Shown piece after piece: positions 22,978-30,344 of a stretch of DNA of 33,488 nucleotides (within the stretch, counting starts at the first letter, position 1; each line of letters opens with the position of its first letter). The notes under the pieces are model-generated. The model saw nothing but the letters and a program-made list of their open reading frames with translations, did not search any database and had not been told where the DNA came from. A program made the translations under genes and the position numbers. Source of the DNA: Patescibacteria group bacterium (GTDB lineage Bacteria > Patescibacteriota > Saccharimonadia > Saccharimonadales > Saccharimonadaceae); the NCBI GenBank assembly GCA_030916565.1, contig JAUPWL010000006.1:1-33488 (forward strand). The letters run 5' to 3'.

Positions 22978-23223
22978 CTAGTTGATGCCAACCAATGTCC
23001 ATGTACCGCCGCGGTTGTCGCTGCGCAAGTGGAATGTTCGGAACCCATCGCTCATAGCGAGGATCTGTAAAAATTGGTTACCCTTTTTGACGGTTGTACG
23101 CAGTCCGCCACCAATAAAGTCGATATGGCGACCTTGGTATTCCATCGTGCGTGGAATCGCGCGGAGGTCGCGGCCGAATCCCATGCTGAGTATTGTTACA
23201 GGTACGTTGATTTGAGTAGTCAT
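22978..23223 (-). CDS. small hypothetical protein, 81 aa
   Basis: I do not recognise this protein. It is compact, beta-rich and basic (TILSMGFGRDLRAIP, IDFIGGGLRTTVKKGNQFLQ, TFHLRSDNRGGTWTLV), with no signal or membrane segment. The spacing of strands and Gly turns suggests a small barrel or SH3-like fold, but that is only a guess. ATG 23223 is preferred to the track start at 23253 because AAGGGG lies 9 nt upstream with a further AAGGA. A long leader runs from a possible TACAAT box near 23375-23385. It converges on the 89-nt inverted repeat. Confidence 0.6.
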   Translation of the reverse strand: MTTQINVPVTILSMGFGRDLRAIPRTMEYQGRHIDFIGGGLRTTVKKGNQFLQILAMSDGFRTFHLRSDNRGGTWTLVGIN

Positions 23224-23253
23224 TTCCTTATTCCCCTTTTGGATAAAAATCAT

Positions 23254-23523
23254 TTGAAATTAGTGAAAAACCGGCAGTGGCCAGTTGCGGATTTTATTGG
23301 GGAACTACATTGGCTGACAGATTCTACCGCTTGATCTGTTGTAACGCTTTTGTAGTTAGTGAACCGTTTGGTAACGGCGATTGTATATAAAGTCTGCGGG
23401 TGGAAAGATGAGAAACCTCACCAGTACTCGCATGACTATCATTATTATGCTCCCGCCTATCGGGGCTGGTCAATACCGCTTGTACTTTTTACAACCCGTC
23501 TCATTTATTACCTCTGTTAATTG
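23254..23523. other. intergenic region without a supported gene
   Basis: These 270 nt hold the leader of the small minus-strand gene and the upstream region of tgt. A plus-strand 43-codon frame from about 23409 exists but has no convincing ribosome binding site. I see no preQ1 riboswitch motif before tgt, and the tgt promoter leaves no leader for one. Confidence 0.5.
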
Positions 23524-23532
23524 TGGTATGAT
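23524..23532 (+). promoter_or_regulatory. extended -10 TGGTATGAT, 7 nt before tgt ATG
   Basis: The gap ACGGTGA to ATG 23540 is 7 nt. Leaderless arrangement, which excludes a leader riboswitch on this transcript. Confidence 0.65.
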
Positions 23533-23539
23533 ACGGTGA

Positions 23540-24751
23540 ATGACAAAGCCGCTTGAATTTACTATTCACCACCGCCTGGACGGCGCATTGGCACGGACCG
23601 GTACAATCACGACGCCGCACGGGACGATCGAGACTCCGGCGTTTATTCCTGTTGCCACGCGGGCGGCAATGCGTGGTATTACAACCGAACAGCTGACGAG
23701 CACTGGCGCGCAGGCGGCACTGGTCAACGCCTATCATTTATATTTGCGTCCCGGTCACGAGTTGATAGACCGTGCGGGCGGTATCCATACGTTTATGAAC
23801 TGGCAGGGTCCGACGTTTAGCGATAGCGGTGGATTCCAGGTGATGTCACTCGGCGTTGGGTTTAAAAAAGTCGTCGACATGACTGGTGATCGTGCCGAAA
23901 ATGTGACCAAGAAAAAGGACAAACTGGCTTGGATCGACGACGACGGCGTGCGGTTCAAATCGCACCTGGACGGGTCGATGCATACATTCACACCCGAACT
24001 ATCGATGCAGATTCAACACGGTATTGGTGCTGATATCACGTTTGCATTTGACGAACTGACAACATTGCACCATGATTATTACTATCAAATCGAATCGCTC
24101 GACAAACGCACGCATCCGTGGGCAGAGCGTAGTCTGGCAGAGCACAAACGTCTGAACGCTGAACGGTCCCATCGCCCTCCGCAGGCGCTGTTCGGTGTTA
24201 TTCAGGGTGCCGATCACGAAGATCTTCGTCGCAAGAGTGCCAAGTTCCTCGGGTCCATGGATTTTGACGGATTTGGTTTGGGTGGCGCACTGCGCAAAGA
24301 AAACATTGGTGAGATTGTCCGATGGATGAACGAGGAACTGCCAGACGATAAACCACGTCATATGTTGGGCATCAGCGAACCAGATGATATTTTCGCCTGC
24401 ATCGAAAACGGCGCCGATACGTTTGATTGCGTATCCCCTGCCCGTGTGGCGCGCAACGGTGCACTCTATACGCGTTATGGCCGAGTCAATGTCACGCGGT
24501 CGCAGTACAAAGATGACTTTACGCCGTTTGATGCTGACTGTGATTGTTATACTTGCCAACATTACACGTCGGCCTATTTGCACCATTTGTTCAATGCCGA
24601 TGAACTATTGTCCAAGACTCTCTCAACAATTCACAACGAACGGTTTATCGTGCGTCTGGTCGACGATATTCGTGCGTCGATTGCTGACGGAACATTTTTT
24701 GCATTTAAACAGCGATTTTTGGCTGATTATTATTCTAAAAAACAAGCATAA
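23540..24751 (+). CDS. tgt: tRNA-guanine transglycosylase
   Basis: The 403-residue enzyme exchanges guanine 34 for a queuosine precursor (or queuine) in GUN-anticodon tRNAs. Visible hallmarks are TFSDSGGFQVMSLG with the active-site Asp, ALFGVIQGADHEDLR, FDGFGLGGALRKEN, HMLGISEPDDI, the nucleophile region DTFDCVSPARVARNG, and a C-terminal zinc site DCDCYTCQ with a downstream His in TIHN. Length is slightly above the usual 370-380; the extra residues lie around FKKVVDMTGDRAENVTKKKD. No queuosine biosynthesis genes are nearby, so the base may be salvaged from the host (inference). Confidence 0.96.
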   Translation: MTKPLEFTIHHRLDGALARTGTITTPHGTIETPAFIPVATRAAMRGITTEQLTSTGAQAALVNAYHLYLRPGHELIDRAGGIHTFMNWQGPTFSDSGGFQVMSLGVGFKKVVDMTGDRAENVTKKKDKLAWIDDDGVRFKSHLDGSMHTFTPELSMQIQHGIGADITFAFDELTTLHHDYYYQIESLDKRTHPWAERSLAEHKRLNAERSHRPPQALFGVIQGADHEDLRRKSAKFLGSMDFDGFGLGGALRKENIGEIVRWMNEELPDDKPRHMLGISEPDDIFACIENGADTFDCVSPARVARNGALYTRYGRVNVTRSQYKDDFTPFDADCDCYTCQHYTSAYLHHLFNADELLSKTLSTIHNERFIVRLVDDIRASIADGTFFAFKQRFLADYYSKKQA

Positions 24752-24756
24752 GCATA

Positions 24757-24765
24757 TGATATAAT
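24757..24765 (+). promoter_or_regulatory. extended -10 TGATATAAT, 7 nt before ATG 24773
   Basis: The track ATG 24764 overlaps this box. The 7-nt gap GAGTCGT points to ATG 24773 as the start. Confidence 0.65.
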
Positions 24766-24772
24766 GAGTCGT

Positions 24773-25096
24773 ATGAATACGATTCTTTTGACGACGCATA
24801 TTATAGCAATGGTTGCATCGATGGCATTGATGCTTGGTGCAGTTATCTGGGCGTTACGTGGCCATACCGGCGCAGTACGCATGGCAACGGTCGGTATGAT
24901 GGCAACTGCTGTCGGTACAGTGTCAGGTGCTATATTGCTGTTCTACGCACCATTGCTCATCCAGTGTGTGGAATTGACTGTCTATCTGGCAGGAACGATC
25001 GCCCTGTATACGTTTGGATTCGGCAGCGGATTTGCTGACAACGCACGTTTGGTTCGCCGTCCGCAAACTGTTGATGCTTATGATGATATGGTATAA
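24773..25096 (+). CDS. small integral membrane protein, 107 aa
   Basis: Three to four hydrophobic helices are visible (TTHIIAMVASMALMLGAVIW, MATVGMMATAVGTVSGAILLF, IQCVELTVYLAGTIALYTFG), with a polar, acidic C-terminus (RPQTVDAYDDMV). I do not recognise the family. The Met-rich helices and a His in the first helix could hint at a redox or metal function, but this is speculation. Its promoter lies just after the tgt stop codon, and its own stop codon TAA lies inside the -10 box of the next gene, so the cluster is tightly packed but separately transcribed. Confidence 0.65.
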   Translation: MNTILLTTHIIAMVASMALMLGAVIWALRGHTGAVRMATVGMMATAVGTVSGAILLFYAPLLIQCVELTVYLAGTIALYTFGFGSGFADNARLVRRPQTVDAYDDMV

Positions 25097-25097
25097 T
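25089..25097 (+). promoter_or_regulatory. extended -10 TGGTATAAT containing the upstream stop codon
   Basis: The TAA stop of the small membrane protein is part of this TATAAT. The gap to ATG 25107 is 9 nt, so the leader is about 2-3 nt. Confidence 0.65.
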
Positions 25098-25106
25098 TCT
25101 TAAGAA

Positions 25107-26222
25107 ATGAGAACACGAATTGACATCGAAACGCAGACGTTTGTCCGGTTTTGGTTGGTCGTTATCGGTTTTGCTTTGGCGGCGTTGGCAATCTATAGCG
25201 CCCGTGACGCACTGGTGATTCTTGGTGTCGCTTTCTTTTTGGCACTGGCATTGAACAAACCCGTCAGTACGCTCGCGAAATATCTGCCCGGCAAGAGCCG
25301 CGTCGGTGGCACTGCCATCGCATTTATTATCGTCGTTGCATTACTCGGCGGCTTTTTGCTACTCGTCGTTCCGCCTGTCGTTGAACAAACAGCCAAAGTG
25401 GCCGGATCGGTTCCTGCACTTGTCGATCAGGCACAGACGCAGTGGCACGGACTGTCGAATTTGGCAGAACGCTATAGGCTAGAGACACAGTTCAATCAAG
25501 CACTCGATTCGATCAAGAGCCACGCGACCGATTGGGCGACGAACTGGGCAAGCAATATCGGTGCTGGTGTTGTCGGCAGTGTTGGATCGGTATTCGGATT
25601 CTTTACCGCGGCATTTTTGACACTTGTGCTGTCATTCTTGATGTTGATCGAAGCACCGCGCGTATTGAAATTCATCTGGGGTGCCTATAGTGACGAAGAC
25701 ACAATGCACTACCACAAAAAACTCGCATCGCGTATGTATAATGTCGTGACTGGGTATGTCACCGGCCAGCTGACTGTGTCGGCGATTGATGGTTTCTTTG
25801 CCGGAGTCACTGTATTTATCCTTAGCTGGATATTCAATATCCCGCACAACTTGGCGCTGCCTGCTGCAGTTCTTTGTTTCTTGTTATCACTTATCCCAAT
25901 GTTCGGTGCTACGATCGCTGGTGTGATTGTTGCTATCCTGCTGGCGTTTAATGATGTCACGGCCGCCCTGGTATTCGGCGTTTACTTTGTCATTTACCAG
26001 CAGATCGAAAATAACTTTATTTCACCGACCGTTCAATCGAAAACGGTTGAACTGTCTGCGCTAGCGGTACTTGCTTCTGTTACGATTGGACTTTACCTGT
26101 TTGGTATCGTTGGTGGTATTATCTCGATTCCTATCGCCGGATGCGTAAAAGTTCTGGTCGAAGATTACCTGGAACGCAAGAAACAACGCCATGCTCGACA
26201 CCACGCTGTCGAAAAGATTTAG
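25107..26222 (+). CDS. AI-2E family (PerM/YdiK-type) membrane permease
   Basis: The 371-residue protein has the family's layout. Two or three N-terminal helices (VRFWLVVIGFALAALAIY, LVILGVAFFLALALN, AIAFIIVVALLGGFLLLVVPPVV) are followed by an amphipathic extracytoplasmic region (about 95-145) and five or more C-terminal helices. Motifs include FTAAFLTLVLSFLMLIEAP, YVTGQLTVSAIDGFFAG, LPAAVLCFLLSLIPMFGATI and YQQIENNFISPTVQSKTVELS; the last is a family signature. Members transport diverse solutes, including Na+/H+ exchange; AI-2 export is proven for few, so the substrate is open. It ends at a strong terminator. Confidence 0.92.
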   Translation: MRTRIDIETQTFVRFWLVVIGFALAALAIYSARDALVILGVAFFLALALNKPVSTLAKYLPGKSRVGGTAIAFIIVVALLGGFLLLVVPPVVEQTAKVAGSVPALVDQAQTQWHGLSNLAERYRLETQFNQALDSIKSHATDWATNWASNIGAGVVGSVGSVFGFFTAAFLTLVLSFLMLIEAPRVLKFIWGAYSDEDTMHYHKKLASRMYNVVTGYVTGQLTVSAIDGFFAGVTVFILSWIFNIPHNLALPAAVLCFLLSLIPMFGATIAGVIVAILLAFNDVTAALVFGVYFVIYQQIENNFISPTVQSKTVELSALAVLASVTIGLYLFGIVGGIISIPIAGCVKVLVEDYLERKKQRHARHHAVEKI

Positions 26223-26243
26223 CATCACTTGCTGATTATGCAG

Positions 26244-26270
26244 ACACCCCTGTCGTTGACAGGGGTGTTT
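26244..26270 (+). terminator. intrinsic terminator after the AI-2E family gene
   Basis: Perfect 11-bp stem ACACCCCTGTC/GACAGGGGTGT with loop GTT, followed by TT. It lies between convergent genes and may serve both. Confidence 0.85.
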
Positions 26271-26288
26271 CGCTGTTGAGTTGTAGGG

Positions 26289-26501
26289 TTAGATGAGCAT
26301 CAGCTGTGTGTTGACGCGACCGTAGGTGTCCTGATCGACGTAGTCCATCAGTTTGAATGCACTGCTGTCGGTCTGACGAGCGATCAGCTCGTCCTTGACG
26401 AAATACGTCATCCAAACATTGGCCTGGGCGGTCCAACCCTCGGGGGTGGTCAACCATTCCTCGTGCGTGACGAAATCGTCCTGGCTGTTATTATCAGCCA
26501 T
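26289..26501 (-). CDS. small acidic hypothetical protein, 70 aa
   Basis: I do not recognise this protein. It is acidic and soluble, with several Trp and Tyr (THEEWLTTPEGWTAQANVW) and a helical C-terminal half. AAGGAG lies 7 nt before ATG 26501, an excellent ribosome binding site, and a TATAAT box preceded by TGC lies about 40 nt further upstream. The overlapping 73-aa frame lacks these signals. It ends opposite the shared terminator at 26244. Part of a set of small, well-signposted genes in this window. Confidence 0.72.
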   Translation of the reverse strand: MADNNSQDDFVTHEEWLTTPEGWTAQANVWMTYFVKDELIARQTDSSAFKLMDYVDQDTYGRVNTQLMLI

Positions 26502-26582
26502 CGAGTTTCTCCTTGTCTCTCAATGTGCGAATATAAATATTATAGCACAAACGTTATAAATATGCAATATCTCTAGATAGAA

Positions 26583-26611
26583 ACAACCCCGGCCTGAATG
26601 GCCGGGGTTGT
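26583..26611 (-). terminator. intrinsic terminator of the 45-aa gene
   Basis: A perfect 12-bp GC-rich stem ACAACCCCGGCC/GGCCGGGGTTGT with loop TGAAT, followed on the minus strand by TTTC. It lies 20 nt after the stop of the small gene at 26632. Confidence 0.85.
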
Positions 26612-26631
26612 AAGGTTCGTCGACGCTTGAT

Positions 26632-26769
26632 CTAGCCGCAGCCGATCCAAACGCCTGATTTTCTGAGCTCATTGCGCCGCTGCCAGATCTGTTGCTGCTC
26701 CTGTTCAGGGGTTAGCTTGACGCGGTGATGGGGGTGAATGATTCGCCCAAATAGTTGCGATAACGACAT
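26632..26769 (-). CDS. 45-aa small protein (too short for ORF track)
   Basis: The minus strand encodes MSLSQLFGRIIHPHHR, then a Gln/Glu-rich helical stretch (TPEQEQQQIWQRRNEL) and ends GVWIGCG. GCAGGAG lies 5 nt before ATG 26769, a TATAAT promoter preceded by TTG lies about 80 nt upstream (near 26850), and a strong terminator follows the stop. This full set of signals supports expression. It is basic and probably amphipathic. The function is unknown; the Trp/Cys-containing tail is unusual. Confidence 0.65.
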   Translation of the reverse strand: MSLSQLFGRIIHPHHRVKLTPEQEQQQIWQRRNELRKSGVWIGCG

Positions 26770-26910
26770 GATGACTCCTGCGGTCAAATAGTCGGGTTTG
26801 GGGTACGATAACGCCGCAGTCTCACATTGAGGTTACGGTGAATACCATTATACAACCATAAGTACAATTAGTCAATATCTAACAGCCGAAACTAAGGTAA
26901 GCCCCAGGTG

Positions 26911-28266
26911 TTATTGATGCGCCCAGATTGTGCCACTTGGGGTGTCGCGAACGGCAATACCCTGTTTGGCCAGTAGATCGCGAAGCTCGTCTGATTTCGC
27001 CCAATCTTTGTTGGTACGTGCCTGCTCGCGTTCGCTGATCAATGATTTTTGTTCATCGGTAATATCGTCACGATGAAGTGTGATACCTAGTAAATCGCGG
27101 ATTTCGTCGAGTAGTTTATGTAGTCCGGTTGGTTGCTCGGTGCCTAATAGCTCGTCTATCTTTGCAACGGCGCCTGGAGTATCGAGGTCGTTTTGTAATA
27201 GTTCTAACAGGCCACTGTCGACGCTTCCCTTACCTGCGCCTTGCCATCGCAAATCACCGGCAGCGCGCCAGTTGTTCAGGCGGTTTTGCGCCGCTTCGAG
27301 AATCTCCCAGGTGAAGTTACCCTCGGTCCGGTAGTGCTTGCTTAACACGACTAATTTGAATGCGTCGAGATCGAAGCCTTTGTCTTTGATATCCTGCAAT
27401 GTATAGATATTGCCCAGGCTCTTGCTCATCTTAGTTCCGTCGACTTTGATGTGGTTTGCGTGCAGCCAGACGTTGCTGAACTGTTTGCCAGTGACGGCCT
27501 CAGTCTGCGCAATCTCGTTGGTGTGATGAACAGGTATATGGTCGATTCCGCCAGTGTGTATGTCAATCTGATCACCCAGGATTTCGCGGGCCATGACGCT
27601 ACATTCCAAGTGCCATCCTGGGAAACCTTTGCCCCATGGGCTATCCCACTCCATGTCACGCTTTTCATCGGGGTGGCTGAATTTCCAGACGGCAAAATCA
27701 GTTGGGTTCTTTTTGCCGGTGTCGGCAACACGAGCACCAAACTGCAGGCCGTCGATATCCAGACGTGCCAGTTTGCCATAATCGCTCAGTTTGCTGGTAT
27801 CGAAATAGACGCCATCGTCGATGACGTACGTAAAGCCTTTGTCCTCGAGTTCCTGTACGAACGCAATCTGCTGCGGGATGTATTCGGTCGCACGTGGCAT
27901 ATGGTCGGGACGGACGAGCCCGAGTTGGTTGTAGGCTTCATCGTCGGCAATCTGGATGTATTTTTCAGCAACCTGCCATGCGGTGATGCCTTCTTTGATC
28001 GCGCCTTTGAGCATCTTGTCTTCGCCAGCATCTTCGTCACTGGTCAGGTGTCCTACGTCGGTAATGTTCTGGACGCGAGTGACGTCATAGCCACTGGCGC
28101 GCAACGAACGGACCAGGACGTCCCAATAGATGTAACTGACCCAGTTGCCGATGTGTGGTTGGCTATAGACTGTCAGGCCGCACGTGTACAAACTGACCTT
28201 ATTGCCATCGAGTGGCTTTAGCTCATCGGTACTACGTGTCAGTGTGTTATGTAGCTTGGTCGTCAT
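26911..28266 (-). CDS. cysS: cysteinyl-tRNA synthetase
   Basis: The 451-residue class I synthetase charges tRNA-Cys. The HIGH-type motif PHIGNW with the upstream zinc Cys in LYTCGLTVY, zinc-site residues in GWHLECSVMA and GGIDHIPVHHTNEIAQ, and the KMSKS loop in VDGTKMSKSLGN are all present. The helical DALR-type and C-terminal domains end in TPSGTIWAHQ. Length is normal for bacteria. The start overlaps the last 20 nt of the upstream DHH gene, and there is only a weak AAGG upstream, so translation is probably coupled to that gene. Confidence 0.97.
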   Translation of the reverse strand: MTTKLHNTLTRSTDELKPLDGNKVSLYTCGLTVYSQPHIGNWVSYIYWDVLVRSLRASGYDVTRVQNITDVGHLTSDEDAGEDKMLKGAIKEGITAWQVAEKYIQIADDEAYNQLGLVRPDHMPRATEYIPQQIAFVQELEDKGFTYVIDDGVYFDTSKLSDYGKLARLDIDGLQFGARVADTGKKNPTDFAVWKFSHPDEKRDMEWDSPWGKGFPGWHLECSVMAREILGDQIDIHTGGIDHIPVHHTNEIAQTEAVTGKQFSNVWLHANHIKVDGTKMSKSLGNIYTLQDIKDKGFDLDAFKLVVLSKHYRTEGNFTWEILEAAQNRLNNWRAAGDLRWQGAGKGSVDSGLLELLQNDLDTPGAVAKIDELLGTEQPTGLHKLLDEIRDLLGITLHRDDITDEQKSLISEREQARTNKDWAKSDELRDLLAKQGIAVRDTPSGTIWAHQ

Positions 28267-29239
28267 GGTTTTGTAGAGCCTTGTCGGTTGCCTCGATTAG
28301 TTCTCTTACTATTTTGTCATATTCTTCGTACACGCGGAATCCGGCGGCGTATTGGTGGCCACCTCCGCCGAAGTACCCAGCAATCATTTCAGATACTGGT
28401 AGGTTCGATCGTAGTTTACCGGTCAGTTTGCCATCTGGGTATGTTTTGATTGCGACGCCGACTTCGACGCCTTCAACCAGACGCATCTCGTCCAGCACTA
28501 ACATGCTGGGGTTGTATTGATCGCTGTATTTCTGGATATCGTCCCATGGGACATGGACCAGTGCCAGCCTGCCGCCCAGGAAATATTCAATCCGGCCGAT
28601 TAATTGACCTTTGTATTCCAGTATTTCTGGTGATTTTTTCATGAATTCACGGCGTCGTTCTTCGATGGTTGAGTTGCTGGCACCAAGTGCAGCTAATTTG
28701 CCAACGACTTCGTAGGTGCGCGGCGTGACGCCCTGTGTTGTCAGCCCCAGACTGTCGCTCATGATGGCAACCATCATATCTTCGGCCGCTTGTGCACTGA
28801 TTGGCCAGTCGTTGGCGCTGGCGAGACCATAGATAACCTCACCGGTCGCCACGGCGTCGTCAGACAATATTGTGTGTTCAAACGACAGGTTTGAAGCGGT
28901 CGTGTGATGATCGATGACCAGGACGGGGTGCGTTTCGAGAAAATGACGCACGCCGCGTGTTTCGAGGACCTTTGTAATTAACACGTCTGCGGCTGTATCG
29001 ACGATAATCGCCAGGTCGGCTGACGTGTCAAAATCCGACACAACGCGATCCCAACCGATAATATAACGAAGGTATTTAGGGATTTCGACAGGACAATACA
29101 ACACGACGTCTTTGTCCATGTCGCCCAGTATTTCTTCTAACGCAACAGAACTACCAACACTATCACCATCAGGGTTTTCGGCCTGGATGACAATGATTTT
29201 TTTTGCTTTGTTAATTAAATCTTTTGCTGTTTCGTACAT
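28247..29239 (-). CDS. DHH/DHHA1 phosphoesterase, NrnA-like
   Basis: The 330-residue protein resembles NrnA/oligoribonuclease or pAp-phosphatase enzymes that hydrolyse short RNAs or 3'-phosphoadenosine 5'-phosphate. Visible motifs are NPDGDSVGSS (motif I), IIVDTAA (motif II), the namesake VIDHHTT (motif III), a motif IV Asp in MSDSLGLTTQG, and the DHHA1 Gly-rich GGGGHQYAAG. Motif I normally has His three residues before the Pro (HxxPDxD), but here it is Ala (QAENPDGD), so one metal ligand appears lost. TACAAT preceded by TGA ends exactly 7 nt before ATG 29239. The gene overlaps cysS by 20 nt. Confidence 0.88.
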   Translation of the reverse strand: MYETAKDLINKAKKIIVIQAENPDGDSVGSSVALEEILGDMDKDVVLYCPVEIPKYLRYIIGWDRVVSDFDTSADLAIIVDTAADVLITKVLETRGVRHFLETHPVLVIDHHTTASNLSFEHTILSDDAVATGEVIYGLASANDWPISAQAAEDMMVAIMSDSLGLTTQGVTPRTYEVVGKLAALGASNSTIEERRREFMKKSPEILEYKGQLIGRIEYFLGGRLALVHVPWDDIQKYSDQYNPSMLVLDEMRLVEGVEVGVAIKTYPDGKLTGKLRSNLPVSEMIAGYFGGGGHQYAAGFRVYEEYDKIVRELIEATDKALQNHDDQAT

Positions 29240-29246
29240 TGCTTCT

Positions 29247-29255
29247 ATTGTATCA
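29247..29255 (-). promoter_or_regulatory. extended -10 TGATACAAT, 7 nt before ATG 29239
   Basis: Gap AGAAGCA to the ATG of the DHH gene is 7 nt, with no Shine-Dalgarno. Drives the DHH-cysS pair. Confidence 0.65.
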
Positions 29256-29518
29256 GAGGCATAGGATTACGGCCTATTGATTATTGTAAGACAAAGTGTA
29301 ACAAAAGGTTATTTTGTGGTTAACGAATCGTCCATTAAATCTTTAATGCAGTTTTAATGATTACGAATCATAGTTCTTGTGGATACTATGGGGACTATCT
29401 ACTCTATGTGCAATTGACAGATATATATAAAAGTACTATAATAAAAATATAAGCCTCGTACATCCGTCCTGGCTCGTACCGCTCAGACAGAATGTCTGAC
29501 ATGATATCGAGGAATGTT

Positions 29519-29779
29519 ATGCGCGCAATTGTTGCATTATTTGTGATGATAGTGAGGCCGATTCTCGGAATCGCCCTTCTCATGCTGTCGTGCTTTGCTA
29601 TTCTGAACTGTACTCTCACTGCCAAAGATGTTCTTTGGTCGTTGACTGTCGGTGCAGGAGTGTTCGTCGTTATTGAAGGACTTGGCGTGTTGATGACGGG
29701 GTGGTATTCACTTCGACATGGCCCCATACCCGAAGGTGCCTCGCGTGAGCCAATCGATGAATTCGACGTATTCCGCTAA
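29519..29779 (+). CDS. small membrane protein, 86 aa
   Basis: Two hydrophobic helices are visible (IVALFVMIVRPILGIALLML and TVGAGVFVVIEGLGVLMTGW), with an acidic cytoplasmic-type tail (REPIDEFDVFR). I do not recognise the family. GAGGA lies 5 nt before ATG 29519, which is preferred to the in-frame ATG 29492. A TATAAT box preceded by TAC lies about 70 nt upstream (near 29440), giving a leader with a perfect hairpin CAGACA-GAA-TGTCTG at 29484-29498. An intrinsic terminator follows. Confidence 0.65.
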   Translation: MRAIVALFVMIVRPILGIALLMLSCFAILNCTLTAKDVLWSLTVGAGVFVVIEGLGVLMTGWYSLRHGPIPEGASREPIDEFDVFR

Positions 29780-29791
29780 TCACCATTCATG

Positions 29792-29817
29792 CCCCCGTTT
29801 AATGCGGGGGTTTTGAT
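29792..29817 (+). terminator. intrinsic terminator after the 86-aa gene
   Basis: CCCCCG pairs with CGGGGG around a 7-nt loop, followed by TTTTGATTT. It separates this gene from the next small membrane gene. Confidence 0.8.
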
Positions 29818-29890
29818 TTGTATTTTTTATTCTAATATGTTATAATTTTTTAATTAACAATCACTGTTGTTGACGAACCTTAGGAGAAGT

Positions 29891-30277
29891 ATGTGGCCTT
29901 ATTGGGGCTTTGAGACGATCGCTCAGCGCAGCGAAGCCTTCGTTCACTGGTGCGCAGTCATCAGTGCAGCCATTTTTGCTCTCAATGTCATATTTGTCGT
30001 TCTGCTTGGTGTTCGGTACAGCAACCAGCGCAAACGCAGCAATGAATTCATGGGTTCGGCGGACTATATGTTCTGGTTCCCGCTCACACTCACCCTGGCA
30101 GTGCTCGTTGGTGTTCCATTGGGTGGCATCATCGGATGGTATTTCGGGTCGTTTGTCGGTATGATTTTGTCCCATTTTGGTATTCTTCTGGTATGTGTCG
30201 GCACGCTGATGCGTATTGTCAAAGAGAATACTCGTCGTCGTCGACGGCCTGCTGCATACACTCGATCAGGCGTATAA
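29891..30277 (+). CDS. small membrane protein, 128 aa
   Basis: Three predicted helices are visible (WCAVISAAIFALNVIFVVLLG, WFPLTLTLAVLVGVPLGGIIGW, MILSHFGILLVCVGTLM), with a strongly basic C-terminus (KENTRRRRRPAAYTR). I do not recognise the family. AGGAG lies 4 nt before ATG 29891, much better than the TTG used by the track at 29867. A TATAAT preceded by TGT lies about 50 nt upstream. It converges on recR and shares a terminator with it. Confidence 0.68.
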   Translation: MWPYWGFETIAQRSEAFVHWCAVISAAIFALNVIFVVLLGVRYSNQRKRSNEFMGSADYMFWFPLTLTLAVLVGVPLGGIIGWYFGSFVGMILSHFGILLVCVGTLMRIVKENTRRRRRPAAYTRSGV

Positions 30278-30314
30278 CAACATACGTACAACCGTTCACT
30301 CATCGTTGTGAACG

Positions 30315-30344
30315 AAAAGCCCTCGTGAAAACGGGGGCTTTTCT
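30315..30344 (+). terminator. intrinsic terminator shared by convergent genes
   Basis: AAAAGCCCTCG pairs with CGGGGGCTTTT (one G-T pair) around TGAAAA, followed by CTT. The A-run on the left lets it work in both directions, for the 128-aa gene and for recR, whose stop overlaps its right end. Confidence 0.8.

Noticed and set aside
23409-23539. 43-codon plus-strand ORF before tgt
   Set aside because: Only a weak GGAAAG adjoining the ATG, atypical composition, and it runs through the tgt promoter.
27451-28221. 256-aa plus-strand ORF opposite cysS
   Set aside because: Shadow of cysS, which has all class I synthetase motifs; no independent signals.
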